Positions 25,652-33,598 of a stretch of 64,000 nucleotides of DNA are shown piece by piece. Origin of the DNA: Flavobacterium sp. MDT1-60. Lineage in GTDB: Bacteria; Bacteroidota; Bacteroidia; Flavobacteriales; Flavobacteriaceae. The notes under the pieces were generated by a model. The model was not told where the DNA came from, did no database searches, and saw only the letters and a program-made list of their open reading frames with translations. The position numbers were made by a program, and so were the translations under genes. Position 1 is the first letter of the stretch. Every line of letters begins with the position of its first letter. The DNA lies in contig NZ_CP062159.1 in the NCBI RefSeq assembly GCF_014844035.1, positions 4,402,001 to 4,466,000 on the forward strand. Direction: 5' to 3'.

Positions 25652-26830
25652 TTATTTTAGTTTTTGAAGTCTCAAAAGTGCTTCCAGATAATAATAATCA
25701 GCATAATTTATAGAGCAATCAATTTCGCTTCCGGCTGGTTTATGGCCTGTTGAATGAAGCAAAAATGCCGAATTAACATCATGACTCTGATAATCATTTG
25801 AAAGTGAAACAATCATTTTTTTAGATTTTGTCAAATATTCGTTTTTCAGAGTTGCATCTTTTGTATAAGAACTTAATTCAATCAATGCCGAAGATACAAT
25901 GGCAGCTGCCGAAGCATCTCTTGGTTCATTCGGAATTCCGGGTGCGTTAAAGTCCCAATATGGAACTAAATCTTCTGTCGTTAATCTATCCAAATAAACA
26001 CGTGTAATTTTATGCGCAAAATCTAAGAACTTAGGATCTTTTGTTTCTCTGTAAACCATTGTAAATCCATAAATACCCCAAGCCTGTCCACGCGCCCACA
26101 TACTATCGTCGCTATAACCTTGCGCGGTTCTTCCTTTTATTTTTTTACCAGTTTCATAATCATAAATCAAGACATGATAAGCTGAATAATCAGGTCTAAA
26201 ATGATTAGCCATCGTGGTTTCCGCATGTTTTACAGCAATATCATATAACTTTTTATTTCCACCATTTTTAGAAGCCCAAAAAAGCAATTCTAAATTCATC
26301 ATATTATCAATAATCGTATTATGACCGCCCATTTTATTATGTGGCCACGATTGAATAGTTCCTACTTTTGGATTAAAAAGTGTTGCCAGAGTATCGGCCG
26401 TTTTCAGGATAATATCTTTGTACTCTTTGTTTTTTGTTAAGCGATAACCATTTCCAAAACTATTAAAAACCTGAAAACCCAAATCGTGGTCACCAGCTTT
26501 GCTTACTGACAAAGGTGTTAAAAATCGGCTGAATTTATCTGCTTCTTTTTCCCATTTTTTATCTCCGGTTGCCTGATACAAATACCATAATTCGCCCGGC
26601 CAAAAACCGCTTGTCCAGTCTTTATAGCCAACAAATTTCCATTCTTTGCTCCCATTCGGAACTGTTCTTGGAGAAGTCCCATCGTCCGGAATTACTTTTA
26701 ATGTTTTAGAAGCTTGTTCAGCGCAATATTCAAGCTGTTTTTTAACGCTAAACGAATTGTTCTTTTGAGAATAGGCAATACTTCCAGAAAGGAATAAAGC
26801 TAAAATCATTACAGTAAATCTTGTATTCAT
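25652..26830 (-). CDS. Glycoside hydrolase family 88 (unsaturated uronyl hydrolase-like)
   Basis: GH88 enzymes hydrate and release unsaturated uronic acids from oligosaccharides made by polysaccharide lyases. The 392-residue product is an exported (alpha/alpha)6 barrel with a signal peptide MNTRFTVMILALFLSGSIAYSQ cut near residue 22. The open frame extends 37 codons further upstream, but that part lacks a signal and the ATG at 26830 fits the family. Conserved pieces are KDWTSGFWPGELWYLY, AGDHDLGFQVFNS and HNTIIDNMMNLELLFW, which supply the two catalytic Asp, and GYSDDSMWARGQAWGIYGF. No lyase is nearby, so its substrate is unknown. Confidence 0.9.
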   Translation of the reverse strand: MNTRFTVMILALFLSGSIAYSQKNNSFSVKKQLEYCAEQASKTLKVIPDDGTSPRTVPNGSKEWKFVGYKDWTSGFWPGELWYLYQATGDKKWEKEADKFSRFLTPLSVSKAGDHDLGFQVFNSFGNGYRLTKNKEYKDIILKTADTLATLFNPKVGTIQSWPHNKMGGHNTIIDNMMNLELLFWASKNGGNKKLYDIAVKHAETTMANHFRPDYSAYHVLIYDYETGKKIKGRTAQGYSDDSMWARGQAWGIYGFTMVYRETKDPKFLDFAHKITRVYLDRLTTEDLVPYWDFNAPGIPNEPRDASAAAIVSSALIELSSYTKDATLKNEYLTKSKKMIVSLSNDYQSHDVNSAFLLHSTGHKPAGSEIDCSINYADYYYLEALLRLQKLK

Positions 26831-26904
26831 GTGGTTATTGTTTTGGTAAAGTTTTTTTTGAATTGATAAATTTAGAAAATAAAGTACACGTACGCGAATC
26901 TTTG

Positions 26905-26912
26905 TATTTTTG
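26905..26912 (+). promoter_or_regulatory. -7 box for the DUF2809 gene
   Basis: TATTTTTG fits TAnnTTTG and would start transcription near 26919, upstream of the TTG start at 26955. No good -33 box is seen. Confidence 0.4.
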
Positions 26913-26954
26913 TTTACCTGAAAAAGGACTAATGTTGCCAACTAAAATTTAAGT

Positions 26955-27341
26955 TTGAAAAAATACAGATTTCAATATTTCATTATTTTCCTTGGAATTA
27001 TCTTTCTTGGAATCCTCTCCAGAAAAATTAGTTTTATTCCATTATGTATCGGCGATCTGCTATATGCTGTTATGATTTATACACTGCTCAGAATAATATT
27101 GATTGAGAAAAAAGCGATTGAAATAATGATTCTTTCCTTATTAATCTGTTACGGAATTGAGTTTTTACAACTTTATCAAGAAGAATGGATGATCGAACTC
27201 AGAAAAACACTTTTTGGAAGATATGTTCTCGGCCAAGGTTTTCTTTGGACTGATATTATTGCTTATACTTTTGGAATTGCCATTGCTTTTGTGATCGAAA
27301 AATTCACTTTAAAACATTTTTCTAATCAAGTGTCTGCGTAA
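26955..27341 (+). CDS. DUF2809 family membrane protein
   Basis: The 128-residue integral membrane protein has four TM helices. It starts at TTG (26955), since no in-frame ATG lies upstream before a stop. The sequence KYRFQYFIIFLGIIFLGILSR followed by IPLCIGDLLYAVMIYTLLRI and ICYGIEFLQLYQ fits DUF2809 (the helices resemble VanZ-like proteins). The function is unknown. Its last 20 bases overlap the end of the convergent ABC transporter gene, with no terminator between them. Confidence 0.75.
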   Translation: MKKYRFQYFIIFLGIIFLGILSRKISFIPLCIGDLLYAVMIYTLLRIILIEKKAIEIMILSLLICYGIEFLQLYQEEWMIELRKTLFGRYVLGQGFLWTDIIAYTFGIAIAFVIEKFTLKHFSNQVSA

Positions 27342-29100
27342 TTTTCTCGATATTTAAACTATTGGCCATAGCCGTAAATATTCCATAATAAACTGATTTA
27401 TTATCATATAATTCATCGTGTGTTCCTTGCTCTACACATCTTCCTTGTTCTAAAACAATAATATGTGAAGCATCAATAATTTGAGAAATACTATGCGAGA
27501 TAATAATTACAGTTCGGTCTTTTTTAATAGCATCAAGTGATTTTTTTATTTGTTCTGTTGCAATCGCATCCAAACTGGCAGTAGGCTCATCTAAAAAGAT
27601 AATCGGCGGATTCTTCAAAAATAATCTCGCAATTGCAATTCGTTGTTGTTGCCCGCCCGAAAGTAAATGCGCATCAGAATCATAGCCTTTTGGCAATTGC
27701 ATAATTTGTTCGTGAATATAAGCTTGCTTGGCCGCATCTATAATTTCTGATTGTGTAGCATCAGGATTTCCGTAGAGAATATTTTGAGCAATTGTTCCTT
27801 TAAAAATATGATTCTTTTGCAATACTAGTCCAATATTTTTACGAAGAAAATCGGTATTATACTCGTTTAAATCTACTCCATCCAAATAAATTTCCCCAGA
27901 GGAAGGCAAATAGAACTTATCTAATAAATTGATAATCGTACTTTTTCCTGCGCCGCTTAATCCAACCAATGCACTTGTTTCATTTGGTTTAATCGTAAAA
28001 TTAATATCTGATAATGCTTTAGTTCCGTTTGGATAGACAAAATCAACATTTTTAACTTCGATAAGTCCCACTATTTTCTCCGGAATATAATTCCCGCTAG
28101 TTTCTTTTTCCTGATCTGATTCTAAAATATCGAAAAATCCCTCGGAATAAATTAAAGCATCATTTACTTCATCATAAATTCTATGCAATTGTCTGATTGG
28201 CGATGATACATTATTAAACAACATAATATGAAACATGATCGCGCCAATGGTCATTGTATTATTTAAAACAAAATAAGCTGTCAGAATAATGATAATAACC
28301 ACTCCTATTTGTTCGATAAAACCTTTAATGCTTTCAAAAATGAAACTCGTTTTTCTGGTTGCCAATTGATTTTCGGTCATTTCAAACTGAATATTTTTAT
28401 GGCGATCCGCTTCCATAGGTTCTCTTACAAACGATTTTATTACGGTTATCGATTCGATTAAACTTATTATACCGTTATTCTTCGTTTCGCGATACGAACG
28501 CATTCTTCTTCTAAAACCACTCAATTTACTTGCCTGCAATTGACTTACATAAAAATAAATCGGAATAATGCACAAACTCACCAAACCAACATAAACATTG
28601 GCGTAAAACATCAAAATCAGCGCTACAAAAGCATTAGCGAACAAAGGCAGAATATCAATAAAAAAATTCTGAACCAATCTTGTCAAACTACTAATTCCTA
28701 AATCGATTCTGGTTTGAAGTTTTCCGCTTTCATTTTCATTAGAAGAGTAAAATTCCATTCTGTAGCTCAAAATCTTCTCTACTATAGTTTGTGAAATATC
28801 ACGGGTTATGAAGATCCGCAGTTTTTCCCCATAAAATTTCTGTCCAAATTGTACTACTGAATAAATTAATTCTTTGGAGAGCAGCACAATGCTTATAATA
28901 CCTAATAAATGAAATCCTTTTGATAATGGTTCGTGGGCAACCATCAAATTACTAATTGTATCAACAGTATACTTTAATATTAACGCATTTACCTGTGCTG
29001 CAAATGAACCTAAAAAAGTAAGCAGCAAAGTTGCAATTACCATTTTCCGGTATGGCCTGACAAAAGACGTTATCTTTTTATATAAGACGGATATCTCCAT
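27322..29100 (-). CDS. ABC transporter, fused permease and ATPase (exporter type)
   Basis: The 592-residue half-transporter has an N-terminal six-helix membrane domain (about 1-320). The C-terminal ATPase has Walker A VGLSGAGKSTI, Q-loop LVLQKNHIFKG, signature LLSGGQQQRIAIARLFLKNP, Walker B PIIFLDEPTASLD and the H-loop IIISHSISQI. It would work as a dimer in the inner membrane. The MsbA/MDR-like layout does not tell whether it exports lipid, peptide or drug. It is convergent with and overlaps DUF2809, and divergent from rdgB. Confidence 0.9.
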   Translation of the reverse strand: MEISVLYKKITSFVRPYRKMVIATLLLTFLGSFAAQVNALILKYTVDTISNLMVAHEPLSKGFHLLGIISIVLLSKELIYSVVQFGQKFYGEKLRIFITRDISQTIVEKILSYRMEFYSSNENESGKLQTRIDLGISSLTRLVQNFFIDILPLFANAFVALILMFYANVYVGLVSLCIIPIYFYVSQLQASKLSGFRRRMRSYRETKNNGIISLIESITVIKSFVREPMEADRHKNIQFEMTENQLATRKTSFIFESIKGFIEQIGVVIIIILTAYFVLNNTMTIGAIMFHIMLFNNVSSPIRQLHRIYDEVNDALIYSEGFFDILESDQEKETSGNYIPEKIVGLIEVKNVDFVYPNGTKALSDINFTIKPNETSALVGLSGAGKSTIINLLDKFYLPSSGEIYLDGVDLNEYNTDFLRKNIGLVLQKNHIFKGTIAQNILYGNPDATQSEIIDAAKQAYIHEQIMQLPKGYDSDAHLLSGGQQQRIAIARLFLKNPPIIFLDEPTASLDAIATEQIKKSLDAIKKDRTVIIISHSISQIIDASHIIVLEQGRCVEQGTHDELYDNKSVYYGIFTAMANSLNIEKITQTLD

Positions 29101-29139
29101 TTATTTTATTTTTTGGCAACATATCAAATATAAGAATTC

Positions 29140-29147
29140 TAAATTTG
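29140..29147 (+). promoter_or_regulatory. rdgB -7 box
   Basis: TAAATTTG matches TAnnTTTG; transcription would start near 29154. This supports the ATG at 29183 over the in-frame GTG at 29147, which lies in the box itself. Confidence 0.5.
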
Positions 29148-29182
29148 TGTTTCAAATTACTCATACAACAAAACTCTTTATT

Positions 29183-29761
29183 ATGAAACTCGTTTTTGCA
29201 TCAAATAATCTAAATAAAATCAAAGAAATTCAAAGCATCCTAAACGGTTCGATACAATTATTAAGTCTCGAAGAAATTGGCTGTCATGAAGAAATTCCTG
29301 AAACAGCAGATACTATTGAAGGAAATGCGATTTTGAAAGCGGATTATGTAACTCAAAAATACGGTTATGATTGTTTTGCTGATGATACCGGTTTAGAAGT
29401 TACGGCACTAAATGGTGAACCAGGTGTTTATTCAGCAAGATATGCTGGTGAACAGCGCAATGCCGATGATAATATGGATAAACTTTTGAATGCCTTAAAA
29501 GACAAATCAGATCGTAGTGCACAGTTCAAGACCGTTATTGCTTTAAACTTAAATGGAGAGCAGCATCTTTTTACCGGACTTGCCAAAGGAGAGATTACTT
29601 TTAGTAAAGCAGGAAATCACGGTTTTGGATATGATCCTATATTTCAACCTGAGAATTATTCAGAAACATTTGCCGAATTATCCTCAGATATTAAAAATAA
29701 AATCAGCCATCGTGCAAAAGCAACTAAGCAACTAATTGATTTCCTGAACTCCACAAAATAA
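29183..29761 (+). CDS. rdgB: Non-canonical purine NTP pyrophosphatase (RdgB/HAM1 family)
   Basis: It cleaves ITP, dITP and XTP to the monophosphates, keeping deaminated purines out of nucleic acids. The 192-residue product has the family landmarks: FASNNLNKIKEIQSIL at the start (substrate-binding TXXXK-like N-terminus), FADDTGLEVTALNGEPGVYSARYAG, and FGYDPIFQPENY and SHRAKATKQLIDF toward the end. The size is normal. The start is set by the -7 box. It is divergent from the ABC transporter gene. Confidence 0.93.
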   Translation: MKLVFASNNLNKIKEIQSILNGSIQLLSLEEIGCHEEIPETADTIEGNAILKADYVTQKYGYDCFADDTGLEVTALNGEPGVYSARYAGEQRNADDNMDKLLNALKDKSDRSAQFKTVIALNLNGEQHLFTGLAKGEITFSKAGNHGFGYDPIFQPENYSETFAELSSDIKNKISHRAKATKQLIDFLNSTK

Positions 29762-29926
29762 TTGTTCAAAATACAACAATTTAAAGGGTAAATTTTATAT
29801 TACTAGACGTTAAATTATTCATTTTCTTATCAAATTGATTTTACGATAAACATAACTTTTTGATAATCAAATCATAACAAATGCATAATTCTTAAAAATG
29901 CATTAGTTTATATGGAAAATTAACAG

Positions 29927-29934
29927 TAATTTTG
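29927..29934 (+). promoter_or_regulatory. DEAD-box helicase -7 box
   Basis: TAATTTTG matches TAnnTTTG exactly; the start near 29941 leaves a short leader before the ATG at 29956. The in-frame TTG at 29932 lies inside the box and is not a start. Upstream (29840-29925) are inverted and direct AT-rich words, for example TTGATAATCAA and two copies of AAATGCAT. Confidence 0.55.
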
Positions 29935-29955
29935 CACCCTATTTTAAATACACAT

Positions 29956-31869
29956 ATGAATAAATTTGAACAATTAGGATTGAATGAATCGTTACTGAAG
30001 GCGATTTTAGATCTAGGATTTGAGAATCCGTCAGAAGTACAGGAGAAAGCGATTCCCCTATTATTGGAAAAAGACACAGATATGGTTGCGTTGGCTCAGA
30101 CAGGGACAGGGAAAACGGCAGCTTTCGGTTTTCCGCTAATTCAAAAAATTGATGCTGACAACAGAAATACACAAGCATTAGTTTTATCGCCAACACGAGA
30201 ACTTTGTTTACAGATTACCAACGAACTTAAAAACTACTCAAAATACGAAAAAGGTATTAATGTGGTAGCAGTTTACGGCGGGGCTAGTATTACAGAGCAA
30301 GCTAGAGACATTAAAAGAGGTGCACAAATTATTGTAGCAACTCCTGGAAGAATGCAAGACATGATCAACAGAGGATTGGTTAACATTAAAAATATAGACT
30401 ACTGTATTCTTGATGAGGCTGATGAAATGTTGAACATGGGATTCTATGAGGATATCGTATCTATTTTATCTGATACTCCTGACCAAAAAAGTACATGGTT
30501 GTTCTCTGCAACTATGCCACAAGAGGTTGCCAGAATTGCAAAACAATTCATGAGCGACCCGGTTGAAATTACTGTTGGAACTAAGAACTCAGGTTCTGCA
30601 ACAGTTTCTCACGAATTTTACTTAGTAAATGCACGTGATCGTTACGAAGCTTTAAAACGTTTAGCCGATGCAAATCCAGATATTTTCTCTGTGGTTTTCT
30701 GTCGTACTAAAAGAGATACTCAGGCTGTAGCTGAAAAATTGATTGAAGATGGATACAGCGCTGCTGCATTGCACGGAGATTTATCTCAGGCGCAACGTGA
30801 TGGTGTAATGAAATCTTTCCGTGGAAGACAAATTCAGATGCTTGTTGCTACTGACGTTGCTGCACGTGGTATTGACGTTGATAATATTACTCACGTAGTA
30901 AATTACCAACTTCCTGACGAAATTGAAACTTACAATCACCGTTCCGGACGTACTGGTAGAGCTGGAAAATTAGGAACTTCTATTGTAATTGTTACAAAAA
31001 GTGAGTTACGTAAAATTTCTTCTATCGAAAGAATTATCAAACAAAAATTCGAAGAAAAAACTATTCCATCCGGAATCGAAATCTGCGAAATTCAATTATT
31101 GCACTTAGCGACTAAAATCAAAGATACTGAAGTTGATCACGAAATTGACAACTATTTACCAGCAATCAACAATGTTCTTGAAGGTTTATCTAAAGAAGAA
31201 TTAATCAAGAAAATGGTATCAGTAGAATTTAACCGTTTTATTGCTTACTATAAAAAGAACAGAGATATTTCATCTCAAGCCGGAGAAAGACGCGAAAGAA
31301 GTGATTCTGAACCAAGAGAATTCAATAATAATGGAGCAGTTCGTTATTTTGTAAACATTGGTTCAAGAGACAATTTCGATTGGATGACTCTTAAAGATTA
31401 CTTGAAAGAAACATTAGACTTAGGTCGTGATGACGTTTTCAAAGTAGATGTAAAAGAAGGTTTCTCTTTCTTCAACACTGATCCTGAGCATACTGATAAA
31501 GTTATGGAAGTATTAAACAACGTACAATTAGAAGGGCGTCGTATTAATGTTGAAATTTCCAAAAATGATGGTGGCGGAAGACGTGATCATAACGGACGTA
31601 GCGGTGGAGGACGTAGTTCTGGCGGACCAAGACGTGAAGGAAGCTTTGCTCCAAGACGTGAAGGTTCTGGTGGTGGTGGATTCAAAAGCGACAGAAACTC
31701 AGCTCCAAGAGAAGGTGGTTTCAGAAGCGACAGAAATTCATCTGCTCCTAAAAGAGAAGGTGGTTTTAGAAGTTCAACTCCAAGAACCGAAGGAAGTTCG
31801 GACAGAGCTCCAAGACGTTCTGAAAGCTTTGGTGATTCACCAAGACCAAGAAGACCAAGAAGAGATTAA
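29956..31869 (+). CDS. DEAD-box RNA helicase (DbpA/DeaD-like)
   Basis: The 637-residue ATP-dependent RNA helicase acts in ribosome or mRNA metabolism, often in the cold. Motifs in order: Q motif FENPSEVQEKAIP, motif I AQTGTGKTAAFG, Ia SPTRELCLQ, Ib TPGRMQDM, DEAD in CILDEADEMLNMGF, SAT in LFSATMP, and motifs V/VI in DVAARGIDVDN and NHRSGRTGRAG. A DbpA-type RNA-binding domain follows (GAVRYFVNIGSRDNFDWMTL). The last 100 residues are a low-complexity Arg/Gly/Ser tail with repeats such as PRREGSFAPRREG and EGGFRSDRNSS. Confidence 0.95.
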   Translation: MNKFEQLGLNESLLKAILDLGFENPSEVQEKAIPLLLEKDTDMVALAQTGTGKTAAFGFPLIQKIDADNRNTQALVLSPTRELCLQITNELKNYSKYEKGINVVAVYGGASITEQARDIKRGAQIIVATPGRMQDMINRGLVNIKNIDYCILDEADEMLNMGFYEDIVSILSDTPDQKSTWLFSATMPQEVARIAKQFMSDPVEITVGTKNSGSATVSHEFYLVNARDRYEALKRLADANPDIFSVVFCRTKRDTQAVAEKLIEDGYSAAALHGDLSQAQRDGVMKSFRGRQIQMLVATDVAARGIDVDNITHVVNYQLPDEIETYNHRSGRTGRAGKLGTSIVIVTKSELRKISSIERIIKQKFEEKTIPSGIEICEIQLLHLATKIKDTEVDHEIDNYLPAINNVLEGLSKEELIKKMVSVEFNRFIAYYKKNRDISSQAGERRERSDSEPREFNNNGAVRYFVNIGSRDNFDWMTLKDYLKETLDLGRDDVFKVDVKEGFSFFNTDPEHTDKVMEVLNNVQLEGRRINVEISKNDGGGRRDHNGRSGGGRSSGGPRREGSFAPRREGSGGGGFKSDRNSAPREGGFRSDRNSSAPKREGGFRSSTPRTEGSSDRAPRRSESFGDSPRPRRPRRD

Positions 31870-31895
31870 TATCATTTAATTTTCTTTTAAATATA

Positions 31896-31934
31896 AAAAT
31901 CCCAAATTCCAATTAGTATGGAATTTGGGATTTT
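31896..31934. terminator. Terminator of the helicase gene
   Basis: AAAATCCCAAATTCC (31896-31910) pairs with GGAATTTGGGATTTT (31920-31934). T8 follows. The stem is almost the same sequence as the hairpin after uvrA (3421-3462). Confidence 0.82.
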
Positions 31935-32126
31935 TTTTATTTAAAAACTTTTTTTGAATTGATGCATTTTATAATTCGAAACCATATAATTTAAATCTTC
32001 ATATTCCCTTTTTAGTTAAATACTAAAAGTAACACTTCTTTCCTTTGTTAATTTTCTGATAATTATATTCGAAGACTACGAAATATTTAATCCCGATTTA
32101 CTACTTTTAGTGCTTTAAATCAGGAT

Positions 32127-32900
32127 ATGAAATATTTCGCAGTTTTCTTTTTTATACTAATATCGACCATCAGTTTTGCACAAGAAACTGACCCTGCCAT
32201 TCCTCAGAGAGTTTCTGGTTATATCTACAACGATAATAGTAAACAACCTCTTCCTAATGTAAATGTCATTAACACAAACAAAGTACGTGGTGCTATGTCT
32301 GATGCGAAAGGATATTTTGAGATTGATGTACAGCCAAATGACACACTTCATTTCTCGCTTTTAGGATTTCAGTCTCTGCGAATCAGAGTAACTAATGACT
32401 GGATAAAAAATAAAGTAACACGAATTCAACTTACAGAAAAAGCAATTGCTTTGGAAGAAGTGGTTATTGCTCCTTTTAATTTAACAGGATATCTTGAAAT
32501 AGATTCTAAATTAATTCCAACTAAAGAAAATTACCGTTACAGTATTTCTGGTCTTACACAAGGATATGAAGCAGGAGAATATGCACCAAATGCTTTTGGA
32601 AAAGTATTGGGATCGATTTTTAACCCAGCTGATATGCTTTATAATTTCTTCGGGAAAAACGGAAAAGAGCTCAAGAAATTAAAAGATATGAAAAAAGACG
32701 ATACCATTCGAAATCTTCTGGAATCGAAATATGATCGTGAAACACTTGCAGTTCTCTTAGGCATAAGCAAAGATGAAATTCCTGAAATTTTACAACGGTG
32801 CAACTATTCCGATGCTTTTATTCAATCTGCAAATGACCTACAAATTCTGGACGCCATTAGCGGTTGTTACGAACAGTATAAAGTTTTAAAGCGAAATTAG
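32127..32900 (+). CDS. Exported carboxypeptidase-like regulatory (CarboxypepD_reg-like) domain protein
   Basis: The 257-residue protein has a signal peptide (ISTISFAQE, cut near residue 19). The following beta-sandwich is the CarboxypepD_reg-like domain of TonB-receptor partners: RVSGYIYNDNSKQPLPNVNV, GAMSDAKGYFEIDVQPNDTLHFSLLGFQSL and ALEEVVIAPFN. The rest is charged and helical with no known domain. There is no barrel, so it is not a TonB receptor itself. It is probably periplasmic. A hairpin (ATCCCGATTT...AAATCAGGAT, 32090-32126) ends at its start codon. Confidence 0.7.
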   Translation: MKYFAVFFFILISTISFAQETDPAIPQRVSGYIYNDNSKQPLPNVNVINTNKVRGAMSDAKGYFEIDVQPNDTLHFSLLGFQSLRIRVTNDWIKNKVTRIQLTEKAIALEEVVIAPFNLTGYLEIDSKLIPTKENYRYSISGLTQGYEAGEYAPNAFGKVLGSIFNPADMLYNFFGKNGKELKKLKDMKKDDTIRNLLESKYDRETLAVLLGISKDEIPEILQRCNYSDAFIQSANDLQILDAISGCYEQYKVLKRN

Positions 32901-32926
32901 AAATTCGACATACGATCAAAACATAT

Positions 32927-32958
32927 AATCCTCATTACAAATTAGTATGAGGATTTTA
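32927..32958. terminator. Intrinsic terminator
   Basis: AATCCTCAT (32927-32935) pairs with ATGAGGATT (32947-32955), followed by T-rich sequence. It ends the gene at 32127-32900. Confidence 0.65.
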
Positions 32959-32999
32959 TTTTAGAACTATATTTACTTGCAACCGAGATAAAAAATACC

Positions 33000-33338
33000 A
33001 TGCTTAAAATCCCTTTTCAAACAGTTGACTGGACTCAAATTTTAAAAACTGAACATGCAGGAGAAACCGGAACTGCATTTTGGCAAACAATACAATTAGG
33101 CAGTTTACGTATTCGAAAAATTACTTACTCTGAAAATTATGCTGCAGATCATTGGTGCCAGAAAGGACATATCGTACATTGTCTTGAAGGCGAATTTATT
33201 AGCGAATTAGAAAATGGACAAAAGTTCAATTTAAGCAAAGGAATGACCTATGTAGTGTCTGATGATCTAAGCTCTCACCGCTCTATAACTGCTAAGGGCG
33301 TTGAATTATTAATAATTGATGGTGATTTTTTAAAGTAA
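33000..33338 (+). CDS. Cupin-fold protein (DHCW-motif type)
   Basis: The 112-residue cytosolic protein is a single small cupin barrel. The central stretch AADHWCQKGHIVHCLEGEF carries the DHWC and GHIVHC His/Cys residues that would bind a metal. GMTYVVSDDLSSHRS follows as the second cupin motif. Proteins of this size and motif are called DHCW-motif cupins; their substrates are unknown. It is transcribed alone, with the small Lys-rich gene 73 bp downstream. Confidence 0.7.
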   Translation: MLKIPFQTVDWTQILKTEHAGETGTAFWQTIQLGSLRIRKITYSENYAADHWCQKGHIVHCLEGEFISELENGQKFNLSKGMTYVVSDDLSSHRSITAKGVELLIIDGDFLK

Positions 33339-33411
33339 TAGACTAAGCAATTCAGAATATTATATTTATATTTACTTACATTCAAAGAAAAATTAACTTA
33401 ATTTAAATAAT

Positions 33412-33522
33412 ATGGCAAAGAGTCAAGACGCTAAAAAAACAGCAAAAAAAGAACCGCTAAAAACGGCTAAAGAAAAGAAAGAAGAGAAACGAGAGAAGAA
33501 AAATTCTCCGAAGAGAGATTAA
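33412..33522 (+). CDS. 36-residue Lys-rich protein
   Basis: The frame begins MAKSQDAKKTAKKEPLKTAK and ends KNSPKRD then TAA. About 40% of residues are Lys, mixed with Glu, so the overall charge is strongly basic with alternating charges; no hydrophobic stretch exists. A tidy AT-rich gap of 73 bp lies before it and a repeat hairpin directly after it. Similar small Lys/Glu-rich proteins exist in Flavobacterium genomes as conserved hypotheticals. Nucleic-acid or ribosome binding is possible but unproven. Confidence 0.65.
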   Translation: MAKSQDAKKTAKKEPLKTAKEKKEEKREKKNSPKRD

Positions 33523-33528
33523 TTTTAA

Positions 33529-33596
33529 GTTTTCAGTCACAGCTCAGTTTTCAGTTTATTATTAAAACTGAAAACTGTGACTGCAAACTGAGACTT
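33529..33596. repeat. Interspersed inverted repeat, AGTCACAG/CAGTTTTCAGTTT family
   Basis: AGTTTTCAGTTT (33546-33557) pairs with AAACTGAAAACT (33565-33576), and AGTCACA (33535-33541) with TGTGACT (33576-33582). The right arm, read on the minus strand, matches 58829-58848 at 19 of 20 positions. Both copies end with AAACTGAGACTT near the stop codon of a minus-strand gene (pepD here, nagB at 58884). Confidence 0.65.
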
Positions 33597-33598
33597 TT

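Noticed and set aside
31547..31879. 110-codon plus-strand frame over the helicase tail
   Set aside because: It is an alternate reading of the Arg/Gly-rich repetitive tail of the helicase, in another frame.
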